Below, in pieces: positions 46,081-54,506 of a stretch of DNA of 64,000 nucleotides. The translations under genes and the position numbers were made by a program. Origin of the DNA: Roseiarcus sp963816065 (GTDB lineage Bacteria; Pseudomonadota; Alphaproteobacteria; Rhizobiales; Beijerinckiaceae). Location of the stretch: positions 248,001 through 312,000 of the forward strand of contig CAWFJG010000019.1 in NCBI GenBank assembly GCA_963816065.1, read 5' to 3'. The notes below the pieces were generated by a model, which was not told where the DNA came from, ran no database searches, and saw nothing but the letters and a program-made list of their open reading frames with translations. Every line of letters starts with the position of its first letter. The first letter of the stretch is position 1.

Positions 46081-47788
46081 ATGGATAATCTGCAAGGCCA
46101 AATTCTGGAGGTCTTCACGATCGCGGGTCCGCTTGCGCTCGTCCTTGCGCTCTCGGTCCTCCATTTCTATCGACGCGGCGTCGGACGCGAGATGCGGAAC
46201 GCTCCGTCCGGCGCCGGACCGCCCACATTCGACAAAGACGATCGCGGCGCCCCGCGGGCGCCGCTCGCCTTTCTGGTCAGGAGCCTCCACGAAGGGATCG
46301 ACTCCGGTCCGGCCGGGTCGCCGTCGTGGGACCCGAGCCTTGGGGCCGCAGCCGTTTATGTCGCCGGCGGGGCGGCGTTCGGAATCGTTGCGACGCTGCT
46401 CGTCTTTGGTTTTTCGGCGACTGAGTTTTTCCCCATTCGCACGCTTGTCGCCGTTTGGGCCTACGCATGGCCGACCGTTCTCACGCTGAACATCCTCTGG
46501 TCGGGCGACCGGCGGCGGCAGTTCGCCGTCATCGCCGTCTACGCCGGCGTGATCGGGCTCTGCTGTGCTTGGGTGGCGCCCGGAGCGCGGTCCGTCGCGA
46601 CCACGATCGGCGGGATCGAGTTTCCCGGCTTCCTCAACCCGGTCCTGTTTTGGGCGATCGTTTCGGCGCCGAGCGCCTACCTCCTGCTGTTCGCCAATCG
46701 GCGCGTGCGAGCCGTCGGGCCGGTGATCCTCGCCTTCACCGCGCTGCTGCCAGTGGGAAGTCTGATTGCGATCGCTGTGCTTGCGACGCAGCCGGGACTA
46801 CGCGGGGCTGCTTTTCTGTTCGCCGCGACCGGTTTCGGCGCGGCGACGGTTCTGGTCGCGACCCTTCTCGCCGGCGTCGTCATCGCCGTGCCCGCCGGTT
46901 GGCTGGCCGTTCGGGCGCTGGCCAGCGCCTACGACGCGCGCCGGATCAGCGGTCAGTCGCTCGTCATCGACTCCATCTGGTTCATACAAGGCCTTCTCGT
47001 CTGCTCGGAGATCGCGTCGGAGAACGCGTACTGGGGCTCTGCTGGCCTTGCCGCGTTCGTCGCCTATAAACTGACGACATCGGCGGGGTTCCGCCTTTTC
47101 GCCGCCCGTAGCGCCCGGCCGCCGATGCGCCTGCTGCTGCTCAGGGTGTTTGGCTTCGATCGCCGCTCGAGTCGGCTGTTCGACCTCGTCGCCTCGCGCT
47201 GGCACTATCTTGGTCCCATTCGGCTCATCGCCGCGCCAGACCTCGCGTCGCGCACGATCGATCCGGGCAAACTCTTCGCATTCGTGCAGGGACGGCTGCG
47301 TAACTTGTTCGTCCGCAACGAGACGGAGCTGGCGAGCCGCCTCCAGGAACTCGACGAGCGGCCCGACCCGGATGGGCGCTTTCGCCTGAGCGAGCTTTTC
47401 TGCGCGGGCGAAGTCTGGCGGAACGCGGTCAGGCGGCTCATCGCGGACACAGATCTCGTGGTCATGGACCTGCGCAGTTTCTCGAAGAAGAACGAGGGCT
47501 GCGCCTTCGAGCTTCAGACGCTGCTCGACGCCGCGCCGCTCAATCGCCTCGTCCTTCTCATCGACCGCGATACGGACGTCGATCTCCTGAAGGGTCTTCT
47601 GGAAGCCCGGTGGAGGGACCTGTCCGCCGCTTCCCGTCAACGTGAGCGCCGCCAATCCGTCCGTTCCCTTGCTCAAAGTCGATGGGGCCGAGTCCGCTAT
47701 CGTGCGCTGCCTGATGCAAAGCGCGGCGCGCTTCCGGCAGGAGGCGCCTGCGCTCTCTTCCGTGGCCCGCGTCCGCGCCATGCCATGA
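46081..47788 (+). pseudogene. Multi-pass membrane protein with C-terminal Rossmann-like domain, one late frameshift
   Basis: About eight hydrophobic segments lie in residues 10-340 (AGPLALVLALSVLHFYRRG; GIVATLLVFGFSATEF; FAVIAVYAGVIGLCCAWVAP; VLVATLLAGVVIAVPAG). The cytosolic part has PIRLIAAPDLASRTIDPGKL, FVQGRLRNLFVRNETELASR, then DTDLVVMDLRSFSKKNEGCA and FELQTLLDAAPLNRLVLLID. The last block, with alternating hydrophobic strands and DLRSFSKKN, looks like a nucleotide-binding or TIR-like fold. At about 47622 one extra base breaks the frame; the other frame continues LPPLPVNVSAANPSVPLL and VDGAESAIVRCLMQSAARFR and stops at 47786. I do not know a function. Confidence 0.55.
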
Positions 47789-47961
47789 GCGAGACGGTGG
47801 CGCGGCCATGTGAGCCGTCTCGCGGACAGTCGCCGGCTTTCATCCTTTGAGTAGAAAGTCGCGAAATTGCCGTATCGGATCTTTTGTCGGGCGGCGCTTG
47901 TGGATCATGATTTCGACTGTCAAGAAAGCAGGTTGGCGGTTCTTATCAGGGAGTGAGAAAG

Positions 47962-48378
47962 ATGATGTTTTCATCCGCCTTGCTGGCAATCATGATTTCA
48001 ACTCCGCAAGACCATGCGCCGCAACATACGAATGAATTCCTCGTTAGCGTCCAATACGACCAATCCTCGGCAATTGTTGGTCTTTGGATAAGCGGGAATT
48101 TTGCCTTTCAATTCTATCCAGACGGCAGCTACGGCTATGCTGGAACGATCGGCAACGATACCATGAACACGCAAATGTCAGAAGCCGGGACCTACACATT
48201 TTCTGGACAAACGCTCGTCATGGCTCGATCGCGGGGGATGATTTGAAACAACATGAATTACCGCCAGCAGCTTCAACCTCAGCAAATCGTCTACAACTGC
48301 ACGCTCGTCAACACGCCGCGCGGACCTGGACTTCAAATTGTCTATCCGACCGGCGCGCAGATCTTCTATAAGCAGTAG
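47962..48378 (+). pseudogene. Small exported protein gene with in-frame TGA, AT-richer than surroundings
   Basis: AGGGAG (47948-47953) precedes the ATG at 47962 by eight bases. The product starts MMFSSALLAIMIST, a short signal-like sequence, and continues SAIVGLWISGNFAFQFYPDG, SYGYAGTIGNDT and AGTYTFSGQTLVMARSRGMI. It then meets TGA at 48244-48246. The same frame continues NNMNYRQQLQPQQIVYNCTL and NTPRGPGLQIVYPTGAQIFY to TAG at 48376. Both halves read as one lipocalin-like small beta protein, so the TGA looks like a point mutation (or error) of a sense codon. Base composition differs from the flanks, suggesting transfer. Confidence 0.5.
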
Positions 48379-48450
48379 TCCGCGCCCTTCCAATGTCTGG
48401 CCTCGAGATCTGCGTCTCGCCCGAGAGCGCGTCCCGTCTCCCGGCTCGTC

Positions 48451-49869
48451 TCATCGTCGCTGCCAATGACGCCAGCCGCGACGGCGGAGCGTTTCGGGCG
48501 CGTGCCTTTGCGGCGGGGCCTGGCTGGTCGGCTCGAGATCGAGCGTGCGGTCGAAGGCTTCGTCGGAAAGGATCTGCGTCGCCTGAGCCGTGGCCGCGTC
48601 GATTTGCGGCTGCGGGGCGGGGGCCGCCGCTCGACCTAAGGGTTGCGGCGCAGGCCCGATCGCAATTGGCGCTGCAGCCGGTCCTGCCATCTGAGCGGGG
48701 GCTGGGCCGCGAGCCCGCTTGCGCCGCTCGCCGGGCCCGCAGCCGGCGGCGCCGGCGCCGCGGGCAGCGGCGGCAGGATCGCCGCCGCGCCGGCGTCGGC
48801 GACCGAGGGCAGGGCAGGGCTGGCCGAAGACGAAGGCGTCTCCGCGCTCGCCCTGCCGGCCGGCGCGACAGCGGCCATCGTCGAGGTCGCCGCGACGCGC
48901 GTAGCGTCCGCCGGTCCGGCCGCCGCCGCCGGAGCGCCCGGCACGATCGTGACCGTCGCGGTCATGCCGGCCACGAGCCGCAGGTCGTCGGGGACCGCCT
49001 CCAGGTGGATGCGCACCGGAATTCGCTGGGCGAGGCGGACGAAGGTGAAAACCGGATCGACCTGAGCCAGGCCGGACGCGGACGATGCGGCGTTGGCGAC
49101 GCTGATGCCGCGGGCGACGCTTTGCACCCGGCCGTGCAGGATCTCGGGATAGCCCATGAACTTCACTTTCGCCGCATCGCCTTCGCGAATTTGCGACAGG
49201 AAAGTCTCCTCGAAATAGGCGTCGACCCAGTAGGAATCGGCATCGATCACGGCCAGCGTGCGCGCCCCGACGTTGGCGTAGTCGCCGGTCTGCGCCTGCA
49301 GGTTGGTGACGTAGCCGTTGACCGGCGAGACGATCCGGCGTGCGCTTGAGGTTGAGCCGCGCGGTGTCCAGATCCGCCAGCGCGCCCTGATATTGCGCGA
49401 CCGCGCTCAAGGACTTGCTGGCGTAGGTCTGCTGCTCCTCGAGCGTCACCGCAAGGTCGTTCAGCTTTTGCCGCCGCGCCCATTCGGCGTCGGCGTTCTG
49501 CGCGAGCGCCTTCGCCTGCTGAACGCTCGCCTGCGCCTGCCGCACGGCGATCGCATAGCTCGCCGGGTCGATCTGCATCAGGAGATCGCCCTTGTGGACG
49601 AACGCATTGTCGCGCACGGGCAGTTCGACAATCTGCCCTGCGATCTGCGGCGCGATCGACACGACATAGGCGCGCACCGTCCCGTCGCGGGTCCACGGCG
49701 TCCCCATATAGGCGCGCCAGGCGAAAAAGCCGAGCGCGACGGCGATCGCCGCCGCCGCAAGCGTCAGCGCGACGCGAACGACGCCGCGCAGCCACGGCTG
49801 CGCGCGCGCCACGGCCCCCTTGGCGGGCGCGGCGACGACGGCGGTCGCATCTCTCTCGAGGGTCGACAT
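48451..49869 (-). pseudogene. aaeA: AaeA/EmrA-like HlyD-family efflux adaptor with two compensating frameshifts
   Basis: From ATG 49869: one N-terminal helix (VALTLAAAAIAVALGFFAWR), then TRDGTVRAYVVSIAPQIAGQ, IVELPVRDNAFVHKGDLLMQ and a coiled hairpin (VQQAKALAQNADAEWARRQK). At about 49335 an extra base moves the frame to SPVNGYVTNLQAQTGDYANV, ARTLAVIDADSYWVDAYFEE and RLAQRIPVRIHLEAVPDDLR. In the run at 48697-48701 the original frame returns, giving a Pro/Ala-rich tail to 48451. The adaptor would link the FUSC pump to the outer membrane. Two cancelling indels in one gene argue for sequencing errors. The tail after the adaptor domain is longer than usual. Confidence 0.78.
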
Positions 49870-50083
49870 TCATCCGCCTCGATTGGCGAGCCAAAGCGTC
49901 AGGCCAGAAGCGAGAATGGCATAAATTGCGAATTCGAACAAAGCCGGATGCCAGACGTGCCTCAGGATCCCAAAACCTTCCGTAGCGCGGCGCAACGACC
50001 ACGAAGGCGACCGCGGCGATCAGCAGGATTGGTGCGATGGGAGCAACATATAGTCCGAACAGGTCGACATTGCCCAAGCTCAT
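49870..50083 (-). pseudogene. aaeX: AaeX-like DUF1656 small membrane protein, one frameshift
   Basis: The start reads MSLGNVDLFGLYVAPIAPIL, LIAAVAFVVVAPRYGRFW, then one extra base at 49969-49971. The other frame continues ILRHVWHPALFEFAIYAILA and SGLTLWLANRGG to the stop at 49870. Joined, it is a 70-residue DUF1656 protein with two helices and the conserved VWHPALFEFA motif. It overlaps the FUSC gene by four bases and ends one base before the adaptor ATG, exactly the aaeB-aaeX-aaeA type of arrangement. It is too short and too split to be found by length-based calling. Confidence 0.75.
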
Positions 50084-52131
50084 GCCCGGCCTCGCCGCTC
50101 ATAGAATTCCGGAAACGCCGCCAGCTCCTCCGACAGGGCGAGCGCGACCGCGCGCAGGCGCCGGACGATTCTGGCTTCGGGCGCGGCCGCCGTCAACTCG
50201 CGATCGAGCGCTGCGAGGCCCGCGAGCGCGGCCGGCGCACGCCCCTCGGCGAGCGGCTGCAGCGCCGCCTCGATCGCCGCGGCGGCGGCGTACCGCGGCG
50301 CGACCGTGCGCAGTCGGATGACCTGCATTCCAACCGCGAGCGCCGAGGCCATCGTGGCTCGCTCGACCGGCTGGGCGGCGTCGGGGAGGACGACCATCCG
50401 GGCGACCATGCGGTCCATCCATACCCGCTTCGACCGCGTCCCGCGCCCCGAGGCGAGGCTTCGCACGTCGGCGAGCGCAAAGTCCAGCAGCCGGCGCGTG
50501 CGGGTTGCGGGAGAGGGCGGCGGGATGAGGCGGATCAGTATCGTCGCGACCGCCATCCCTGCAAGGATGGCGACGACGGTATTGGCGAATTGCTCCGGTT
50601 CGTAGGTCGTCAGGTTTTTCAGCGACAGGAACGGGATGAGGTTCATCGAGGCGGCGGCGAAAAACACCGGCTGCCAGGGCCAGGCGACCAGAACGCCGAG
50701 CGGAAGCAAAACGACGCCGAGCGCGAGGCAGAGGCCGGGAAACGTGGTGACCGCGGGCAGGACGCCGAACATCAGGGTCGCAGCAAGAGCGGCGCTCAGA
50801 ACGCAGCCGAAGAGGAAGGTCAATGCGGCCGAGTAGGCGCGCTCGCCCTGCAAGGGGAAAAGGACGGCGACAATGATCGCAAAGGTGAGCGCGAGCGGTC
50901 CGTTCGACCACGCAGTGACGACCCAGAAGAGCGAAACCACGGCGACAGTTATGAGCGCTCTCACTGCGACGACGGTCGGAGGCAGCCAGTCCGGAATGTG
51001 GAGCCGCGCCAACGCGTCCTCGCGTCGGGTGCGTCTTGGGTCGACGATGAGCGTCAGACCGTTGAAGGCACGCGCCGCGCCGATTGCGCCCGCGCCAGCG
51101 GCGGTCGCGAGAAGTTGAGACGCGGGAGACCGAGCCTCGATCCGAACCGCGGCCCGCGCCGCCGCCTCGCAGGCGTCCCTTAACGCGGGAGCGTCGCGCG
51201 CAGCGTCCGCCGGCGTCGTCGCCAAACGTTGCAGGATCGCAGCGACCGAGGCGGCGTCTTCGTCGTTCTCCATACGCGGGTGGACGCCGAGATGGATCGC
51301 CATCGTACGCCAGGCGGAAATGGTCGCGATCAAGCCGCCGACGCCCGCCTGGAGAATGCGCGATCGGTAGCGGAGGTCTGAAGCTTCTCCGAGCGCCGTG
51401 TCGATCATCGGATCGAGCGCGATCACCCGGCGCATCATCTCACGCCGCGCTGCGCGCGCCTTGAGCTCGAGAGGTTCGGCCGCCGAAACCGCGCCCGCCA
51501 GACCCGAGAGCGTAGCCGCGGCGATCGAAGCGAATTCGACGCCGAGCCGCCGCCGGGCGGCGCCGAGGTCGGTCAGCGCCAGGACCACCCCTGCGCACAC
51601 GATCCCCAGCGCGATCTCGATCACGCGGGTAATGGCCAGGGTGACCACCGCCTGGGCGTTGGCCCCGCCGCTCGGGCCGAACAGGTCGCCTGCGATGACC
51701 GCCGCGGTGAAGGCGGCGAGGCCCGCGCCATAAGCCGCGAAGTTCTTCAGCAGGCCGGCGGCGAAGCCGCAGACCGCGGTCCACAGAGCGAGGCTCGTCA
51801 GGAAGCCGACCCGGTCTTGCGGAAACAATGCGGCGATGACGACGACCGCCATCCCGCCCACCACTGTTCCGATCAGGCGGAACGAGCCCTTGCGCAGCGA
51901 GGCCCCGAGCTGCGGTTGGCACACCAGCACGGCGGTCGTGCCGGCCCAGGACGGGTCGCTCAACTGGAGCGCGAAGGCGACGTAGAGGGCGAGGCAGGCG
52001 GAGGCCCAGAGCCGCAAGCCGAACAGCAGCGGCCCCACGGCCTTCGCCGAGAATTGATCGACCCATGGTCCGACCTCGACCGTCCCCGTCGCGTGGCTCA
52101 TCGGCGCCTCGACACCATCGGGCGCGGCCAA
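50080..52131 (-). CDS. aaeB: FUSC-family (AaeB-like) aromatic acid efflux pump
   Basis: A 683-residue inner-membrane protein with two blocks of helices, each followed by a cytosolic region. Block one has FGLRLWASACLALYVAFALQ, the family motif DPSWAGTTAVLVCQPQLGAS, and GTVVGGMAVVVIAALFPQDR; block two has ALITVAVVSLFWVVTAWSNG and WPWQPVFFAAASMNLIPFLS. AaeB exports hydroxylated aromatic carboxylic acids together with AaeA. The gene leads an operon with the DUF1656 and adaptor genes. Start codons at 52131 (ATG) or 52098 (MSHATG) are both possible. Confidence 0.85.
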   Translation of the reverse strand: MAAPDGVEAPMSHATGTVEVGPWVDQFSAKAVGPLLFGLRLWASACLALYVAFALQLSDPSWAGTTAVLVCQPQLGASLRKGSFRLIGTVVGGMAVVVIAALFPQDRVGFLTSLALWTAVCGFAAGLLKNFAAYGAGLAAFTAAVIAGDLFGPSGGANAQAVVTLAITRVIEIALGIVCAGVVLALTDLGAARRRLGVEFASIAAATLSGLAGAVSAAEPLELKARAARREMMRRVIALDPMIDTALGEASDLRYRSRILQAGVGGLIATISAWRTMAIHLGVHPRMENDEDAASVAAILQRLATTPADAARDAPALRDACEAAARAAVRIEARSPASQLLATAAGAGAIGAARAFNGLTLIVDPRRTRREDALARLHIPDWLPPTVVAVRALITVAVVSLFWVVTAWSNGPLALTFAIIVAVLFPLQGERAYSAALTFLFGCVLSAALAATLMFGVLPAVTTFPGLCLALGVVLLPLGVLVAWPWQPVFFAAASMNLIPFLSLKNLTTYEPEQFANTVVAILAGMAVATILIRLIPPPSPATRTRRLLDFALADVRSLASGRGTRSKRVWMDRMVARMVVLPDAAQPVERATMASALAVGMQVIRLRTVAPRYAAAAAIEAALQPLAEGRAPAALAGLAALDRELTAAAPEARIVRRLRAVALALSEELAAFPEFYERRGRA

Positions 52132-52362
52132 GGTCCGCTCCCATCCTCAATGGTCTCGTCTCGCCGACCCGTCGTCAATGGGGCCGCCGCCATCGACCGG
52201 AATTGGAGCGGGTCCCGCCGACCGATTGCCTTCTGCCGGTCCGAGTTGCCCGATCATGCGGGTCCGGGCCCCGTGCGGCGCGCGACGTGGATAGATTCCG
52301 GCGCTCGATCGCTATGCAGATTCCTTTGGCCGGCCGAAGAAGGCGCCGAGTTCAGGCGCGAC

Positions 52363-52440
52363 TTTCACCACAAGAGGCGCGAAGGACGCGAAGCACAGTG
52401 TTCCAGGCGCGTCTTCGTGGTCGGTGTTCCTTGTGGCGAA
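52363..52440. repeat. Imperfect inverted repeat, second copy of the CACAAG...CTTGTG type
   Basis: TTCACCACAAGAGGCGCGAA then GGACGCGAAG on the left and CGTCTTCGTGGTCGGTGTTC then CTTGTGGCGAA on the right form an imperfect palindrome. It is related to the repeat at 25460-25535. It lies in the 342-base gap between the GlcG-like gene and the FUSC gene; I see nothing else in that gap. Confidence 0.45.
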
Positions 52441-52473
52441 TTTGTCTCAGTGGGCCAGCCCGAGACTCTCTGT

Positions 52474-52893
52474 TCAGCTCCTGAGCCCGGCCTCGGCGAT
52501 GGCGGCGAGCAGCGCCGCCTCGTCGTTGTCGGAGGTGTCGCCGGAGGCGCCGGCCGCGCCGATGACGGCGCCGGCGGCGTCCAGGATCAGCACGCCGCCG
52601 GCGACCGGGACCACGCCCTCGCCGAACAGGCTCGCGAGCGAGGCGACGAAATGAGGCCGCTCGAGCGCCATATCGTTGAGCTTGCGCGAGCTGACGCCCA
52701 TGCTGAGCGCGCCGTTGGCTTTGCCGTAGGCCACTTTCCAGCGAGCCAGGCTCGTCCCGTCCTCGACGGCGGCGGCCCGCAGCGCGCCGCGTTCGTCGAG
52801 CACGACAAATCCCATCGGCTTCAGCGTGTTTCCCCGTGCGTATTTCAGCGCCGCCGCAACAATCGCCTGCGCCTCCGAGAGTTTCAGCCCCAT
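52474..52893 (-). CDS. GlcG/HbpS-family haem-degrading-type protein
   Basis: A 139-residue protein of the GlcG/HbpS family: LKLSEAQAIVAAALKYARGN, LKPMGFVVLDERGALRAAAV, EDGTSLARWKVAYGKANGAL and PVAGGVLILDAAGAVIGAAG with SGDTSDNDEAALLAAI. It lacks an exported signal. Some family members bind haem; others lie in glycolate or propanediol operons. The ATG at 52893 has GGAAGGA eight bases upstream; the alternative ATG at 52902 sits on top of that sequence. Confidence 0.85.
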   Translation of the reverse strand: MGLKLSEAQAIVAAALKYARGNTLKPMGFVVLDERGALRAAAVEDGTSLARWKVAYGKANGALSMGVSSRKLNDMALERPHFVASLASLFGEGVVPVAGGVLILDAAGAVIGAAGASGDTSDNDEAALLAAIAEAGLRS

Positions 52894-53324
52894 GGTCGCC
52901 ATCCTTCCGCATTGCGCCGCCGACGGGCGCTGGCTCTCCTTAGCGCGGAAGGGAGCGGCTTCCCAGAGGCGACTCGGGCGGTCGAAGCGCGATCGCCGCC
53001 GCCCCTTGGCCGCCACCCCTTGAGCGACGAGATTTCGGGCCCCGGCCGCAGCCGCTGGGGCTGGAGGCAAAGACAAAACGCCTGAGCCCGTCAAGGCGGC
53101 GCTGATGGCGGTCGTTGCCTCAAACAGGCTCTACGTGGGAAATTTGGACAGCCGGGTGACGGCGGACGCGTGCTACAGCTTGCGGCGCGGCGTCAAAGCG
53201 CCGCGGTCCAAATGACTTGTGCCGAGGGGGGCGTGGGCGGAGTGTCCAGCTTGTCCTTCGACTGGCGGCGCCAATGCGATTGAGTCGCCACTGTTGACGA
53301 GTGCTGAAGCTGAAGGAGGCAAAC

Positions 53325-54050
53325 ATGATGATGCGTAGATTTCTTCCTGCCCTCGCGTCCCTCTCGATTGGCGCCTTCGCCTTCGCGCCTGCAATGGCCG
53401 CGCCGGGGGAAACATCCGGATCGCCTGGCGTCGAGCGGATGCAGCATTGGGCCGCGGACCATGAGGCGTTTCTGGACGCCGCGCTCGCCGGCCTCAAGGC
53501 GGGTCTCAAGCTGACCCCCGACCAGGAGAAGCTGTGGCCGCCGTTCGAGGCGGCGGTTCGGGACGCCGCAAAAGCGCGGATGGAGCACATGACGACGATG
53601 ATGGACCGCATGACCGCGCCCATGCAAGGCGCGGACGACTTGAAAGACGTGGGTCCGCCCGACCAGGCGATGTCCCCGGTCGACCGGCTCGAGGCGCGCG
53701 CCAAGCATATGTCGGAGCGTAGCGCCGCAATGTTGAACGTCGCCGAAGCCGCCAAGCCGCTCTACGCAAGCCTTGACGACACGCAGAAGCGGCTGTTCGG
53801 CATGCTCGGCGGGGAGACGCTCCTGATGGGCCGCGGCCATCATCACGGGATGGGAATGATGGGCGGCATGGGCAGAGGTATGATGGGCGGCGGAATGGGA
53901 ATGATGGGCGGGATGGGACGCGGAGGGATGGGCGGCCGCGAGGGAATGATGGGGGAAGGCTGCGGCGGCATAATGGGCCGCGAACCGGGACGCATGGGTA
54001 GGATGGGAAACGAACGCAACGATGACGAGAGCGGCGCCAACGACGAGTAG
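53325..54050 (+). CDS. Spy/CpxP-like periplasmic protein with Met/Gly-rich tail
   Basis: A 241-residue exported protein: signal peptide (MMMRRFLPALASLSIGAFAF, cleaved near AMAA), then a helical LTXXQ domain with LKLTPDQEKLWPPFEAAVRD and SLDDTQKRLFGML. From about residue 170 the protein becomes HHHGMGMMGGMGRGMMGGG and similar, a Met/Gly/His-rich stretch of about 60 residues. Spy-type proteins act as periplasmic chaperones under envelope stress; the His/Met tail suggests copper or other soft-metal binding. AAGGAGG (53313-53319) fixes the ATG at 53325. It stands alone after a 430-base gap (52894-53324) in which I see no gene. Confidence 0.82.
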   Translation: MMMRRFLPALASLSIGAFAFAPAMAAPGETSGSPGVERMQHWAADHEAFLDAALAGLKAGLKLTPDQEKLWPPFEAAVRDAAKARMEHMTTMMDRMTAPMQGADDLKDVGPPDQAMSPVDRLEARAKHMSERSAAMLNVAEAAKPLYASLDDTQKRLFGMLGGETLLMGRGHHHGMGMMGGMGRGMMGGGMGMMGGMGRGGMGGREGMMGEGCGGIMGREPGRMGRMGNERNDDESGANDE

Positions 54051-54239
54051 GCCGCAGCGGCCGCCCACGCGTTGGTCCGAAGCGATCAGGTCATCAGTGC
54101 CGGCAAACGCGCGGGCGGCCAACAGGCCGCGTTGCCGCGGCCTTTTGGGATTTGAGTTGTTTTCCGGTTCGATTTCAACGGCATAGCATAGTTTCCTCAT
54201 CTGGCGCCCCGCGGCCGCCCGGATGGCGACGGATCACAG

Positions 54240-54421
54240 CCTGTTTTCGCCTGTTCCTGCCTGTTCGGCGCCTGTTATTGACCTGTTACGGCGCCTGTTA
54301 ATAGCCTGTTCCTGAGGGACCGTTCGACCTCAAGGTGCAGCCATAAGCACTTGTCAGAAAACGATTAATCCGCTCTGCAGGCCGCGCAGGAAAGACGGGA
54401 ATCGCCTGCTAGCAGGCGATT
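54240..54421 (-). repeat. Phased AACAGG element, copy C, with palindrome
   Basis: CCTGTT (AACAGG on the minus strand) recurs at 54240, 54250, 54260, 54271, 54282, 54294 and 54305, spacing 10-12 bases. About 90 bases away, at 54400-54421, lies a perfect 22-base palindrome with the same core GCCTGCTAGCAGGC as copy A, in the same relative position. The hairpin of copies A and B is only weakly represented (ACCT-CA-AGGT near 54328). It lies between two genes on the plus strand, upstream of the trehalase gene. Confidence 0.75.
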
Positions 54422-54506
54422 CGGGGCCCGAGAGCCGCCCGGTCTTGCCAGCCCGCCGCCGTCTGCGCAGACTGGGGCCGCCACGATCCAACATGGGAGG
54501 CGGGTC

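Noticed and set aside
48244..48246. Selenocysteine at the in-frame TGA
   Set aside because: The protein type is not a selenoprotein and no stem-loop of the SECIS kind follows the codon; a point mutation is simpler.
53193..54200. A histidine-rich minus-strand protein with HSAAHHTSAHAAHHSH
   Set aside because: It is the reverse frame of the Met-codon (ATG/CAT) rich tail of the Spy-like gene.
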